From positions 1 through 12,078 of the forward strand of contig CAUPUB010000073.1 of NCBI GenBank assembly GCA_963514535.1: 12,078 nt of DNA. The letters are read 5' to 3'. The DNA is from CAJPSE01 sp963514535. GTDB lineage: Bacteria > Synergistota > Synergistia > Synergistales > Aminobacteriaceae. Below, one piece after another: positions 1-6,934 of the stretch (positions within the stretch are counted from its first letter, which is position 1; each line of letters begins with the position of its first letter). The notes below the pieces were generated by a model. The model had not been told where the DNA came from and made no database searches. It saw nothing but the letters and a program-made list of their open reading frames with translations. The position numbers and the translations under genes are program-made.

Positions 1-2
1 AG

Positions 3-2423
3 CAGCGTCGAGGCGTCGGCACTCTCGAAAAGGCGTATGATTCGGTTCGCCGCCTGCTGGAGGTCAACACCGACACGCTGAACGCCCTGATCGATCGCCT
101 GGGCGTCGAGGGCGCACAGGCGTACTTGAAGGACCGCAGAAAATATTTGGCCATTCTGCAGAAGACCTTGCAGGAAGAAGATAAAAAGGCAAGCCTTGAA
201 GCAGAGACTGCTGAGAAAAAAGCAAAACACTCGGAGCGGATAATCCGAACCGGGGCAAGATACACCGATGAGAACATGGATGCACTCCAAGAATCCATGA
301 GGGAAGCATCTGAGCTGCGTAAAAAGAGCGAACAGATCAAGGCAGACCTGGAGGCGACGTACCGGGAACAAAGGGAGATAGCGGACGGGCTCCGGGCGCT
401 GGAGGGGACCTTGAAGGCAGAGGCGGATATCGCCTCTGAGGTCTCCATCGAGCCGGTGGCGCTCACTCCAGAATCCGGGCGGTCCATCGACGAGGCCGAG
501 GACAGCGAACTGCTGCTGACAGCGGACGGCTCGACGGAACTGGGGCGAATCGATGAAGACGTGGCTGAGGTCGCAGGAATCGCCGCCGGGGAGATACGCG
601 CCAACGTCGGGGCCGTAAGACACGCGGAAGAGAAACACGGAGCGCAGATACTCGATGCGGGATACCCTGATGTGCAGACGTTTATTCTGGACAGCTTGGC
701 AGAGTTCAATGAAGTACGCCGAGGGTCTGGGGATTCTCTTTTGCTCATCCGCCACGGAGACGGAAAGAAACATCCCACTGTTGCGGTAGAGCTGATCAAT
801 GAGGAGGGTATTTATCGTGTAAAAACCGCTTGGTTTGCGAATAAAAATTATGTCAGTAGAAAAAAATTGCTTGCGACGAGGAGCGCAACCCCCGTCAACG
901 GCCCTGCTTCCGTTCTGGCTTCGGGCTCCGGGGGTCAGGAAGTGCAGGGTGACTCCCGGCGTTGGAGCGCTCGCCAGACAAGCAACTCTGTTGAAAGTAT
1001 AGCATCGGCTGGCAGGGACGGCAACTCCGAAGCCACGCTCACGCTGTCGGAGGCCATGCGGCGTGGCTACGAGATGGCGGAGAAGTACGCCAGGGCGGCC
1101 TTTAAGGCAGGGCGCGAGGAGGCAACTGCCAAGGCGCGGGAGCGTATGCAGCTCCTCAAGCAGAAGCTCCAGGAGCGCCAGAAGCTCAAGAAAGAGGTCA
1201 ACAGGCTCGTTAAGGGCATCAACAAGATGGCGGGGGACAGTGGGATCGACTGTCTGTTCCGGGACCGCATCCAGGCGATTCTTGAGAAATACGACCTGAA
1301 GAAACGCAGACAAGAGGAGCTGGACATCCGTGCGGAGCTGGAGGAGTACCTGAAGGAGAACCCCGAGGCTGCCGACACGATGAATACCGCCGACCTGAAA
1401 TACCTGGGGACCAGGACGCTCAACGACATGACCCTGGACGACCTGCGCACCTTGAAGGATCAAATCGAGCAGCTTCATAAGGAGGGGCGCGAGGCTCTTG
1501 AGGCTCGCAGGGCGGAACGAAGGGAATACCAGGACTGGCTTGCCAACGAGCTGGCTGCTCCGCTGTTGGAAAAGGCCAAAACCTTGCCTCAGCGGATCGG
1601 CGCGGTCAAAGGCCCCTCGGACCTGGACAAGCTGTATGTAGGGACCGTCAAGGCTCAGAAGGAAGATGAGGAAGACAGGCACGTCGGAGCCGTCAAGGGG
1701 AAGGCCGCCGCTCTGAAAGACAAGATCAACTTCAAAACTTTGAACCCGCTGCGGATGTTCGACCTTCTGGACGGCGGACGCGGTACGCGCGAGGGGGCTT
1801 GGGTCCGCTACGTCTATGACCCCCTGAACAACGCTTTTGACGAGGAGGTACGGGGAAAGACGAGACGCAAGGCCGCGGTGGCGGAGAAGATGGCGGACCT
1901 GGGGCTGTCCCCCGAGGGCCTGGCGGTGCGTCGCGAGGTCAAGGGTGTCCCCAGTATGGACGGCAAGGGATGGGAGGTCGAAGACCTGCTGTCAATCTAC
2001 GCCGCCATGCAGTACGAAACGGGACGCAAGGAGGTTCTGTTCGGGAACTTTAGAAACCTGTTCGGCCCCGGTCAATGGACATTGGAGGCCGCGGAACATG
2101 CCGCCGGACGCTGTATCCAGGCGCTGACCGACGAGGAAAGAGCGTTCGCCCACGTTCTGTTCCAGGACGGCAGGGAGAACTTCCCCCGTATACAGAAGGT
2201 CGTTGCCGAGGAGTACAACATCTCCCTGCAGCAGGAAGAGCTTTATATGCGTCATCATGTTCTTGAGCACGACTCGAAACAGGGGCTGTCCGTCCTGTAC
2301 GAGGACGATAAATTGAACGACGCCAAAGCCGATGCGGGGCTGATGGGGGACCTGGAAAAGGGCTTCATCGTATCCAGAAAAAACATCCCGGACGGAGAGC
2401 GGAAAGCCAGGATGTCGGATTGA
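3..2423 (+). CDS. 3' part of a phage-type large polyvalent protein with a PBECR-like nuclease domain (partial at left edge)
   Basis: The frame is open from the first bases (first whole codon at 3) to the TGA at 2421-2423, so the N-terminus lies outside the window; the TTG at 126 is probably internal. Visible layout: a charged coiled-coil stretch (about 3-430), an acidic linker, then a domain at about 590-885 with a conserved-looking His-Ala-Glu-Glu-Lys-His (621-638), a GYPDVQTF motif, an F-N-E-x-R-x-G-x-G-D-S-L-L-L-I core and an R-K-K-L-L end. From memory this matches the phage Barnase-EndoU-ColicinE5/D-RelE-like (PBECR) nuclease toxin group; I cannot name the subfamily. A second coiled-coil region follows (about 1040-1560). 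The last part (about 1740-2400: DLLDGG, LLSIYAAMQYETGRKEVLFGN, LTDEERAF, YNISLQQEELY) resembles the conserved body of very large phage or integrative-element proteins thought to be virion-internal. It ends at GFIVSRKNIP plus a few residues, where I expect relatives to continue. Probable prophage remnant; molecular function unproven. Confidence 0.7.
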   Translation, partial: QRRGVGTLEKAYDSVRRLLEVNTDTLNALIDRLGVEGAQAYLKDRRKYLAILQKTLQEEDKKASLEAETAEKKAKHSERIIRTGARYTDENMDALQESMREASELRKKSEQIKADLEATYREQREIADGLRALEGTLKAEADIASEVSIEPVALTPESGRSIDEAEDSELLLTADGSTELGRIDEDVAEVAGIAAGEIRANVGAVRHAEEKHGAQILDAGYPDVQTFILDSLAEFNEVRRGSGDSLLLIRHGDGKKHPTVAVELINEEGIYRVKTAWFANKNYVSRKKLLATRSATPVNGPASVLASGSGGQEVQGDSRRWSARQTSNSVESIASAGRDGNSEATLTLSEAMRRGYEMAEKYARAAFKAGREEATAKARERMQLLKQKLQERQKLKKEVNRLVKGINKMAGDSGIDCLFRDRIQAILEKYDLKKRRQEELDIRAELEEYLKENPEAADTMNTADLKYLGTRTLNDMTLDDLRTLKDQIEQLHKEGREALEARRAERREYQDWLANELAAPLLEKAKTLPQRIGAVKGPSDLDKLYVGTVKAQKEDEEDRHVGAVKGKAAALKDKINFKTLNPLRMFDLLDGGRGTREGAWVRYVYDPLNNAFDEEVRGKTRRKAAVAEKMADLGLSPEGLAVRREVKGVPSMDGKGWEVEDLLSIYAAMQYETGRKEVLFGNFRNLFGPGQWTLEAAEHAAGRCIQALTDEERAFAHVLFQDGRENFPRIQKVVAEEYNISLQQEELYMRHHVLEHDSKQGLSVLYEDDKLNDAKADAGLMGDLEKGFIVSRKNIPDGERKARMSD

Positions 2424-2461
2424 CGGGGACGGGCCGGCACGGGCTTGCCCCCAACATTAAG

Positions 2462-2478
2462 GCCCTCCCAGGGAGGGC
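2462..2478 (+). terminator. GC-rich hairpin after the phage-type gene, possible terminator
   Basis: GCCCTCCCAGGGAGGGC is a perfect inverted repeat about 40 nt after the stop codon at 2423. It forms at least six G-C pairs around a small CCAGG loop. No U-run follows, so it is not a canonical intrinsic terminator. It could be a Rho-independent-like stop of weak efficiency or simply a recombination-associated palindrome. Confidence 0.35.
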
Positions 2479-2842
2479 GGTCAGGCTGTCGAAAAAGTGC
2501 AAGAGCTATAGCAAGAAAGTTAAGAATAGGTTAAAATTCGGGGGCGACCGGCCATAGACCCGGTACTTCTCATATCAAGATGCTTCTCATCGGTTATCTC
2601 TATGGGATTCGCTCTGGACGGCAGCTGGAACACAGGAAATACGACTCAATCTTGCCTATAGATGGTTTCTGGGCCTCAAGATTTCCGACAGGATTCCCCA
2701 TCATTCCACGTCCGCCCCGGCCAGGTGGGAGAGGTCCAGAGGGCGCCCAGCCCGCTCCTGGGCCGCCGTCGGCCGTTTCCGGGCCGAGGCGAAGCGCCCT
2801 TGCTGGGCCCCCCTTGCGGCCCCCGGGGATTGTGGTAAGGTC

Positions 2843-2848
2843 TATAAG
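2843..2848 (+). promoter_or_regulatory. Candidate -10 box upstream of copA
   Basis: TATAAG lies 63 nt before the copA start in a locally AT-richer patch. Its surroundings (GGATT, some G-rich bases, then CTATAA) resemble those of the better -10 box upstream of cheW, which makes a shared promoter style plausible. I see no good -35 hexamer at 16-18 nt spacing, and no obvious CueR-type dyad that would place copper control here. Confidence 0.3.
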
Positions 2849-2911
2849 ATAGAACAGAATTGGGATGCGCCGGCCACGGATTCGGACGCACCCCGGAGGG
2901 GCGAGTGAGAC

Positions 2912-5275
2912 ATGATGGAACATGGGAAGACTGAAAATGGCTTTACTGAGGAGAAGGTCAGCCTCTACGTCTCCGGGATGACCTGCGCGACCTGCGCCAA
3001 GATGGTGGAGCGGGAGCTGTCGAAGGTCGACGGGGTCGCGTTCGCGGCGGTGAACCTGGCGACGGACAGTGCCTTTGTGGTGCTGGAGCGCCCGGTGCCG
3101 CGGGAGGTCCTGGAGCGGGCGGTGCGCGAGGTGGGCTACGACATCGGAAGCCCGCCCGGCGAGGGACAGGAGGAGGAGCGGTATCGTGCGGCGCGGCGCG
3201 GGGTGATCTATTCCTGGTCCGTCGTCGTTCCGCTCATGGTCCTGATGGTGCTGCACATGTACGGCGGACCGTCGGTGCACGCCGGGGCCATGAGGCGCGT
3301 CATGCAGGCCATGCCTTTCATCGAGGTGGTGTGCGGGGCCTTCGTCCTCTTCGGGGTCGGGCGCCGCATCCTCCGGAGCGCATGGATAGCCCTCTCGCAC
3401 CAGCACGCCAACATGGACGTGCTGGTCGCGCTGGGCGCGCTCTCCGCCTGGGGCACGGTGTTCGTCTCCTGGGCAGACCCGGCCTTCCCCTCGTTCGGCG
3501 CCATATCGACGATGATCGTGGCCCTGCACCTCACGGGACGCTACATCGAGTCCCGGCTCCGGGACCGGGCGTCGAAACAGGTACGGGCGCTCCTGTCCCT
3601 CTCCGTGCCCACGGCGCGGCTGCTGCTCTCCGATGAGGGTATCGGAAAGGAGGGCGGCGGAAAGGAGGAGGGGGGTAGGACGGTCGAGGTCCCGATCGAA
3701 GCGGTGAAGTCGGGAAACGTCGTGGTCGTCCTGCCGGGCGAGCGCATCGCCGTGGACGGGGAGATCGTCCGGGGCACGACGTCGATCGACGAGTCCATGC
3801 TGACGGGGGAGTCCATCCCCGTGTCCCGCGGCGTGGGGGATGCGGTGACGGGAGGTTCCCTGAACCTGACGGGCGCCCTGCGCGTACGGGCCACATCGGT
3901 GGGGGAGGACAGCTTCCTCTCGCGCATGGCCTCGTTGATTCGCGAGGCCCAGGGGGCGAAAATCCCCATCCAGGCCTTCGCGGACCGGGTGACGAACCGT
4001 TTCGTCCCCGTCATCTTCCTGCTGGCCGTGCTGTCGGGGGCGTTCTGGTGGGTCCTGTATCGGATATACGGGACGTCGCCCCTGCCCCTGGCCTTCCTGG
4101 GGACGGCCAGCCCTGCAAAGGCGCTGAACGCCTTTATCTCCACGCTGGTGATCGCCTGCCCCTGCGCGCTTGGGCTCGCCATTCCCATGGCGCTCGTCGC
4201 GGGGACGGGCGCGGCCTCGAAGCGCGGACTGCTGATCCGCAACGCCGAGGCCGTCCAGACGGCCCGTGAGCTGGGCGCCGCGATCCTGGACAAGACGGGG
4301 ACCCTGACGGAGGGCGCTCCAAAGGTCGTGGAGACGAACCTGACGCCCAACCTGCTGGACGCCGCGGCCTCCATCGAGAGGTCGTCGACCCATCCCCTGG
4401 CCAAGGCCATCGCCGCAGCTGCGGCGGGCGACGCTGAGGTCTCGGAGGTGGCGGAGACCGCGGGCGAGGGGGTGCGCGCGTCGGTCGGGGGGCGGGAGTT
4501 CTTCATTGGGCGTCCCGTGGACCCGGATCGTTATGGGGCGCAGCTCGACCTTGGCCGGACGGTCGTCGAGATGCGCTCGGGCGACGAGGTGCTGGGCTTC
4601 ATCGCCGTGGAGGACCCCATCCGCGAGGACACCCCGGAGGCCGTGCGGCGGCTTCGGGAGATGGGGGTCGAGGTCGTCATGGCGACGGGCGACAACGAGC
4701 GCACGGCGCGGAGCGTTGCGGCCCGGATCGGGGTCGACGATTACCGCGCCGCCCTGCGGCCGGACGACAAGCTGGCCCTCGTGCGGGACTGGCAAGCCCG
4801 GGGGCGGACGGAGGAAGAGGGGCGCTCAGGGGCCGTCGCACGCACGGAGGAACAGTACCGCTCCGGCAGCCCTTCGCTGCGCTCAGGGGCCGTCGCACGC
4901 AAAATCCTGATGGCCGGCGACGGGATCAACGATGCCGCGGCCCTGAAGGGCGCGGACATCGGCGTGGCCATGAGGGCGGGCAGCGACCTGGCCGTGGAGA
5001 ACGCGGACATCGTGATCGTAAAGGGCGGCGTGTCGCGGGTGGCCGACGCGATCTCGCTCTCCCGGCGCATCTTCGAGGTCATTCGGCAAAACCTGTTCTG
5101 GGCCTTCGCCTACAACGTCGTGGCCGTGCCCCTGGCGATGCTCTCGCTGCTGAACCCGATTGTGGCGGAGAGCGCCATGGCCGCCAGCTCCATCTCCGTC
5201 ATCCTGAGCTCCATGCGCATCGCGGGGCATTTTGGGAGGGGGGACGGGGAGGGCGCCGATTCCCCTAAAAATTAA
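2912..5275 (+). CDS. copA: Cu(+)-exporting P1B-1-type ATPase, CopA
   Basis: This membrane pump expels cytosolic Cu(+) using ATP. The 787-residue protein has one N-terminal metal-binding HMA domain (GMTCATC, Cys25 and Cys28), then membrane segments, an actuator domain with TGES (298-301), the metal-binding CPC (Cys416-Pro-Cys418), the phosphorylated Asp460 in DKTGT, the nucleotide-binding HP pair (494-495), TGDN (592-595) and GDGIND (Asp670). Tyr734-Asn735 and Met756...Ser759-Ser760 in the last helices match the Cu(+)-binding signature of the P1B-1 class, which favours copper or silver over zinc. GGAGGGG at 2895-2901 sits 10 nt before ATG 2912; a second ATG follows immediately. It stands apart from its neighbours, with no chaperone (copZ) or copper regulator nearby. 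Two oddities: a Gly/Lys/Glu-rich insertion in the actuator domain (about 3635-3680), and an insertion of about 31 residues (about 4808-4900) carrying a 22-bp repeat between the Lys/Leu-rich strand and GDGIND of the P domain. All catalytic motifs remain intact. Confidence 0.95.
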   Translation: MMEHGKTENGFTEEKVSLYVSGMTCATCAKMVERELSKVDGVAFAAVNLATDSAFVVLERPVPREVLERAVREVGYDIGSPPGEGQEEERYRAARRGVIYSWSVVVPLMVLMVLHMYGGPSVHAGAMRRVMQAMPFIEVVCGAFVLFGVGRRILRSAWIALSHQHANMDVLVALGALSAWGTVFVSWADPAFPSFGAISTMIVALHLTGRYIESRLRDRASKQVRALLSLSVPTARLLLSDEGIGKEGGGKEEGGRTVEVPIEAVKSGNVVVVLPGERIAVDGEIVRGTTSIDESMLTGESIPVSRGVGDAVTGGSLNLTGALRVRATSVGEDSFLSRMASLIREAQGAKIPIQAFADRVTNRFVPVIFLLAVLSGAFWWVLYRIYGTSPLPLAFLGTASPAKALNAFISTLVIACPCALGLAIPMALVAGTGAASKRGLLIRNAEAVQTARELGAAILDKTGTLTEGAPKVVETNLTPNLLDAAASIERSSTHPLAKAIAAAAAGDAEVSEVAETAGEGVRASVGGREFFIGRPVDPDRYGAQLDLGRTVVEMRSGDEVLGFIAVEDPIREDTPEAVRRLREMGVEVVMATGDNERTARSVAARIGVDDYRAALRPDDKLALVRDWQARGRTEEEGRSGAVARTEEQYRSGSPSLRSGAVARKILMAGDGINDAAALKGADIGVAMRAGSDLAVENADIVIVKGGVSRVADAISLSRRIFEVIRQNLFWAFAYNVVAVPLAMLSLLNPIVAESAMAASSISVILSSMRIAGHFGRGDGEGADSPKN
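4822..4900 (+). repeat. Two 22-bp direct repeats inside copA
   Basis: The same 22 bases (beginning GCGCTCAGGGGCC) occur at 4822-4843 and 4879-4900, 57 nt apart, so the frame is kept and both copies encode RSGAVAR. Between them GCAGC and GCTGC (around CCTTC, 4867-4881) can form a small hairpin. The block corresponds to residues that other CopA proteins lack at this position (family knowledge), which suggests a dispersed element that landed in frame. Confidence 0.75.
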
Positions 5276-5465
5276 CGGGCGCTTCATGATTTTAATCAGC
5301 GCTTTCCTGGATTTTTAACGTTGAGGGGCCGGCGGGCTGCGACGGATTCGCGGGAATAGGCTATAATAAATCAATGCGTCCCTTGTCGGGGGACGAAAAA
5401 TGGTTGGTTGAATCGGGCCGCCGGGCCGAATAGCCGGTGCGGTCCGTGAAGGAGGCGAGCGAAAG
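5276..5465 (+). promoter_or_regulatory. cheW promoter region and roughly 100-nt leader
   Basis: A consensus -10 box TATAAT lies at 5362-5367; no clear -35 hexamer is seen 16-18 nt upstream. Transcription would begin near 5374 and leave a leader of about 90 nt. The leader contains a bulged GC hairpin (CCG-CCGG paired with CCGG-CGG, about 5419-5442) just before the ribosome binding site AAGGAGG at 5449-5455. That site is 10 nt from TTG 5466 and fixes this as the cheW start. I could not match the leader to a known riboswitch class. At the left end, GCGC (5279-5282) and GCGC (5299-5302) enclose a TGAT/ATCA stem and precede a T5 stretch, a weak candidate terminator for copA. Confidence 0.5.
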
Positions 5466-6008
5466 TTGTCGGCGCAGCTGAAGAAAGCGGACGTCGTCGA
5501 TGTCCCGCAGCAGTCTATCGGGAAGGATATTGACGTCGAATCGCTGGGACAGGAACACATCAATCTCGTATTCGCTCTGGGAAACGAGGATTTTGGGGTG
5601 GACGTCAACATCGTCCGTGAGATCGTGCGGGTCCCGCCCTTCATCACCCGCGTCCCCAACGCGCCGGGGTACATCAGGGGCGTCATTAATCTCAGGGGGA
5701 CGATCGTGCCGGTCTTCGACATGCAGCTCAAGATCGGGATGCCCTCCACGCCCCTGACCGAGGAGGCCCGCATCGTCGTGCTCTCCGTCAGCGACGTCAT
5801 GTTCGGGATCATCGTGAACTCGGTCCGCGAGGTGCGCACGATTTACGACTCCCAGCTGGAGACGGCCTCAAAGCTCTCCTCCGCGATGGACAAACGCTAC
5901 GTCCTGTGGGTCGCCAAGCCCGCCGACGGCCGTCTCATCCTTCTGTTGGACGTTTCGTCCCTCTTCGAGCTGGACCAGATCCTCCAGGAGGACGCCGGAA
6001 AGGAATAG
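5466..6008 (+). CDS. cheW: Chemotaxis coupling protein CheW
   Basis: CheW is the cytoplasmic adaptor that links chemoreceptors to the histidine kinase CheA in the sensory array. The 180-residue protein is a single CheW domain from about residue 31 on (INLVFALGNEDFGVDV), with the typical RGVINLRGTIVPVFDM segment in the middle, and an N-terminal extension of some 30 residues that is not part of the fold. The TTG start is chosen because a strong AAGGAGG lies 10 nt upstream and no ATG precedes the domain. No cheA, cheY or receptor gene is visible in the window, so this is an isolated copy here. The next gene starts 3 nt after its stop, so the two are probably co-transcribed. Fusion or CheV-type function is excluded, since no receiver domain follows. 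Confidence 0.93.
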   Translation: MSAQLKKADVVDVPQQSIGKDIDVESLGQEHINLVFALGNEDFGVDVNIVREIVRVPPFITRVPNAPGYIRGVINLRGTIVPVFDMQLKIGMPSTPLTEEARIVVLSVSDVMFGIIVNSVREVRTIYDSQLETASKLSSAMDKRYVLWVAKPADGRLILLLDVSSLFELDQILQEDAGKE

Positions 6009-6011
6009 CGC

Positions 6012-6842
6012 TTGATCCGGATCAATCTGCACATCCACAGCACCTGTTCCGACGGGGCCTTCGCCCCGTCGGAATTGGCGTGTCTGTTGCACAAACACAA
6101 GGTCGCCGTCGCCTCCCTGACGGACCACGACACCATCGATGGCGTCATGCCGTTTCTCTCGGGCTGCCGTCGGTTCAATATTCGCGGTGTCCCTGGGATC
6201 GAGCTCTCATCCACCTCACCGAAGGGGGAACTGCATATCCTGGGCTATCGCTTCGACCTCGATTCCCCCGGGCTCGGCGAGGTCCTGGCTCAGTACAGAA
6301 ACGCACGCCGGAAGAGAAACTGGGAGATATGTGAGCGCCTTCGGAGGCTTGGAATATCGATTTCCATGGAGGACATCGAGGCGCACGCAAGGGGTATCGT
6401 GGGGCGTCCTCATATAGCACAGGCGCTCTGGGAGAGGGGTTACGCCCTCTCGATTCGGGATGCGTTCTCGCGTTACCTCGGCCGTGGCGGATCCGCCTAC
6501 GTTTCGCGCTCCCTCCTCTCCACGGAGGACGCCATCCGCGTCATCCGCGAGGCAAGGGGGCTGCCTGTCTGGGCCCACCCCCTGAGCTCCCTGACCGACC
6601 CCAAGGACTTCGAGCCCGTCCTGGACCGACTGAAGGAGATGGGACTCTGGGGGGTGGAGTGCTGGTTTCATGGTGCGGAGCCGATGCAGACGTGGCGCTG
6701 CCTGAACGAGGCCGAGAGACGCAAGCTCTATACGACTGCAGGGACGGACTTCCATGGACGTCCGGAGCACACGGCCAAGATTTCAGGGTGCCTGGTGAGG
6801 GACGATCTTTTGCCTTGGGCCCGTTTCTGCGGCTGGCTTTAG
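6012..6842 (+). CDS. PHP-domain metal-dependent phosphoesterase (YciV/RNase AM-like)
   Basis: Polymerase-and-histidinol-phosphatase (PHP) fold hydrolase of 276 residues. Metal-ligand motifs appear in the usual order: H7-I-H9 with SDG, D38-H39-D40, E64 in GIELS, H75 in ELHILGY, H134 in GRPHIA, H189 in WAHP, and D246-F-H248 in GTDFHG. This set and the length match the YciV family. Its characterised members remove 5' nucleotides from short RNA (RNase AM) or dephosphorylate 3',5'-nucleotides such as pAp. Which substrate applies here cannot be told from sequence. TTG 6012 is taken as the start because GGAAAGGA (5998-6005) lies just upstream and the first metal motif begins at residue 7, leaving no room for a later start. 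It follows cheW by 3 nt; no functional link between the two is known to me. Confidence 0.9.
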   Translation: MIRINLHIHSTCSDGAFAPSELACLLHKHKVAVASLTDHDTIDGVMPFLSGCRRFNIRGVPGIELSSTSPKGELHILGYRFDLDSPGLGEVLAQYRNARRKRNWEICERLRRLGISISMEDIEAHARGIVGRPHIAQALWERGYALSIRDAFSRYLGRGGSAYVSRSLLSTEDAIRVIREARGLPVWAHPLSSLTDPKDFEPVLDRLKEMGLWGVECWFHGAEPMQTWRCLNEAERRKLYTTAGTDFHGRPEHTAKISGCLVRDDLLPWARFCGWL

Positions 6843-6934
6843 GATTCCAATTTCAAATGATCTGGAAATGGAATCTGGAAATGGAATAAGGTGAGTAAGG
6901 CGAAATTTGGCAGGGTGGTCTGGAGGTGTGTTCG
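6843..6934 (+). repeat. Hairpin and 13-bp tandem repeat between the PHP gene and ltaE
   Basis: CTGGAAATGGAAT occurs twice head to tail (6862-6874, 6875-6887). GATTCCA at 6843-6849, directly after the PHP stop codon, is the reverse complement of TGGAATC at 6869-6875 and nearly so of the second copy, so alternative hairpins are possible. No U-run follows. The rest of the gap holds the ltaE ribosome binding site, TGGAGG at 6921-6926. Confidence 0.7.

Larger units (their letters stand above)
2424..2911. other. Intergenic region, 488 nt, probable mobile-element scar
   Basis: No convincing gene is present. The 90-codon frame at 2580-2852 has low-complexity Pro/Gly/Arg composition and no ribosome binding site. 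I found no tRNA or rRNA signature on either strand. The left part (about 2490-2700) is visibly AT-richer than the flanks; the part from about 2705 to 2830 is very GC-rich with short hairpins (for example CGGCC at 2770-2774 pairing with GGCCG at 2782-2786). At 2481-2499 the run CAGGCTGTCGAAAAAGTGC resembles terminal sequences seen at the ends of several insertion-sequence groups. This is a resemblance only: no partner end or transposase is visible. The right end carries the leader of copA. Confidence 0.5.

Noticed and set aside
2580..2852. 90-codon frame in the gap before copA
   Set aside because: The product is Pro/Gly/Arg low complexity from the GC-rich tract, with no Shine-Dalgarno sequence; it overlaps the putative copA promoter.
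2424..2911. Possible tRNA acting as a phage attachment site
   Set aside because: I looked for a T-arm, CCA end and acceptor stem on both strands near the phage remnant and found none.
2600..4795. 731-codon open frame on the minus strand
   Set aside because: It lies opposite copA, whose motifs are intact. The product is low complexity (Arg/Pro/His/Gly) with no family pattern; a typical antisense shadow in GC-rich DNA.
5368..5465. Cyclic-di-GMP, TPP, fluoride or other riboswitch upstream of cheW
   Set aside because: GGACGAAAAA at 5391-5400 briefly recalls a riboswitch motif, but the other conserved blocks of these classes are missing.
6926..6934. GTG start for ltaE
   Set aside because: It overlaps the GGAGG that best serves as ribosome binding site for TTG 6935; the three added residues are not part of the family sequence.
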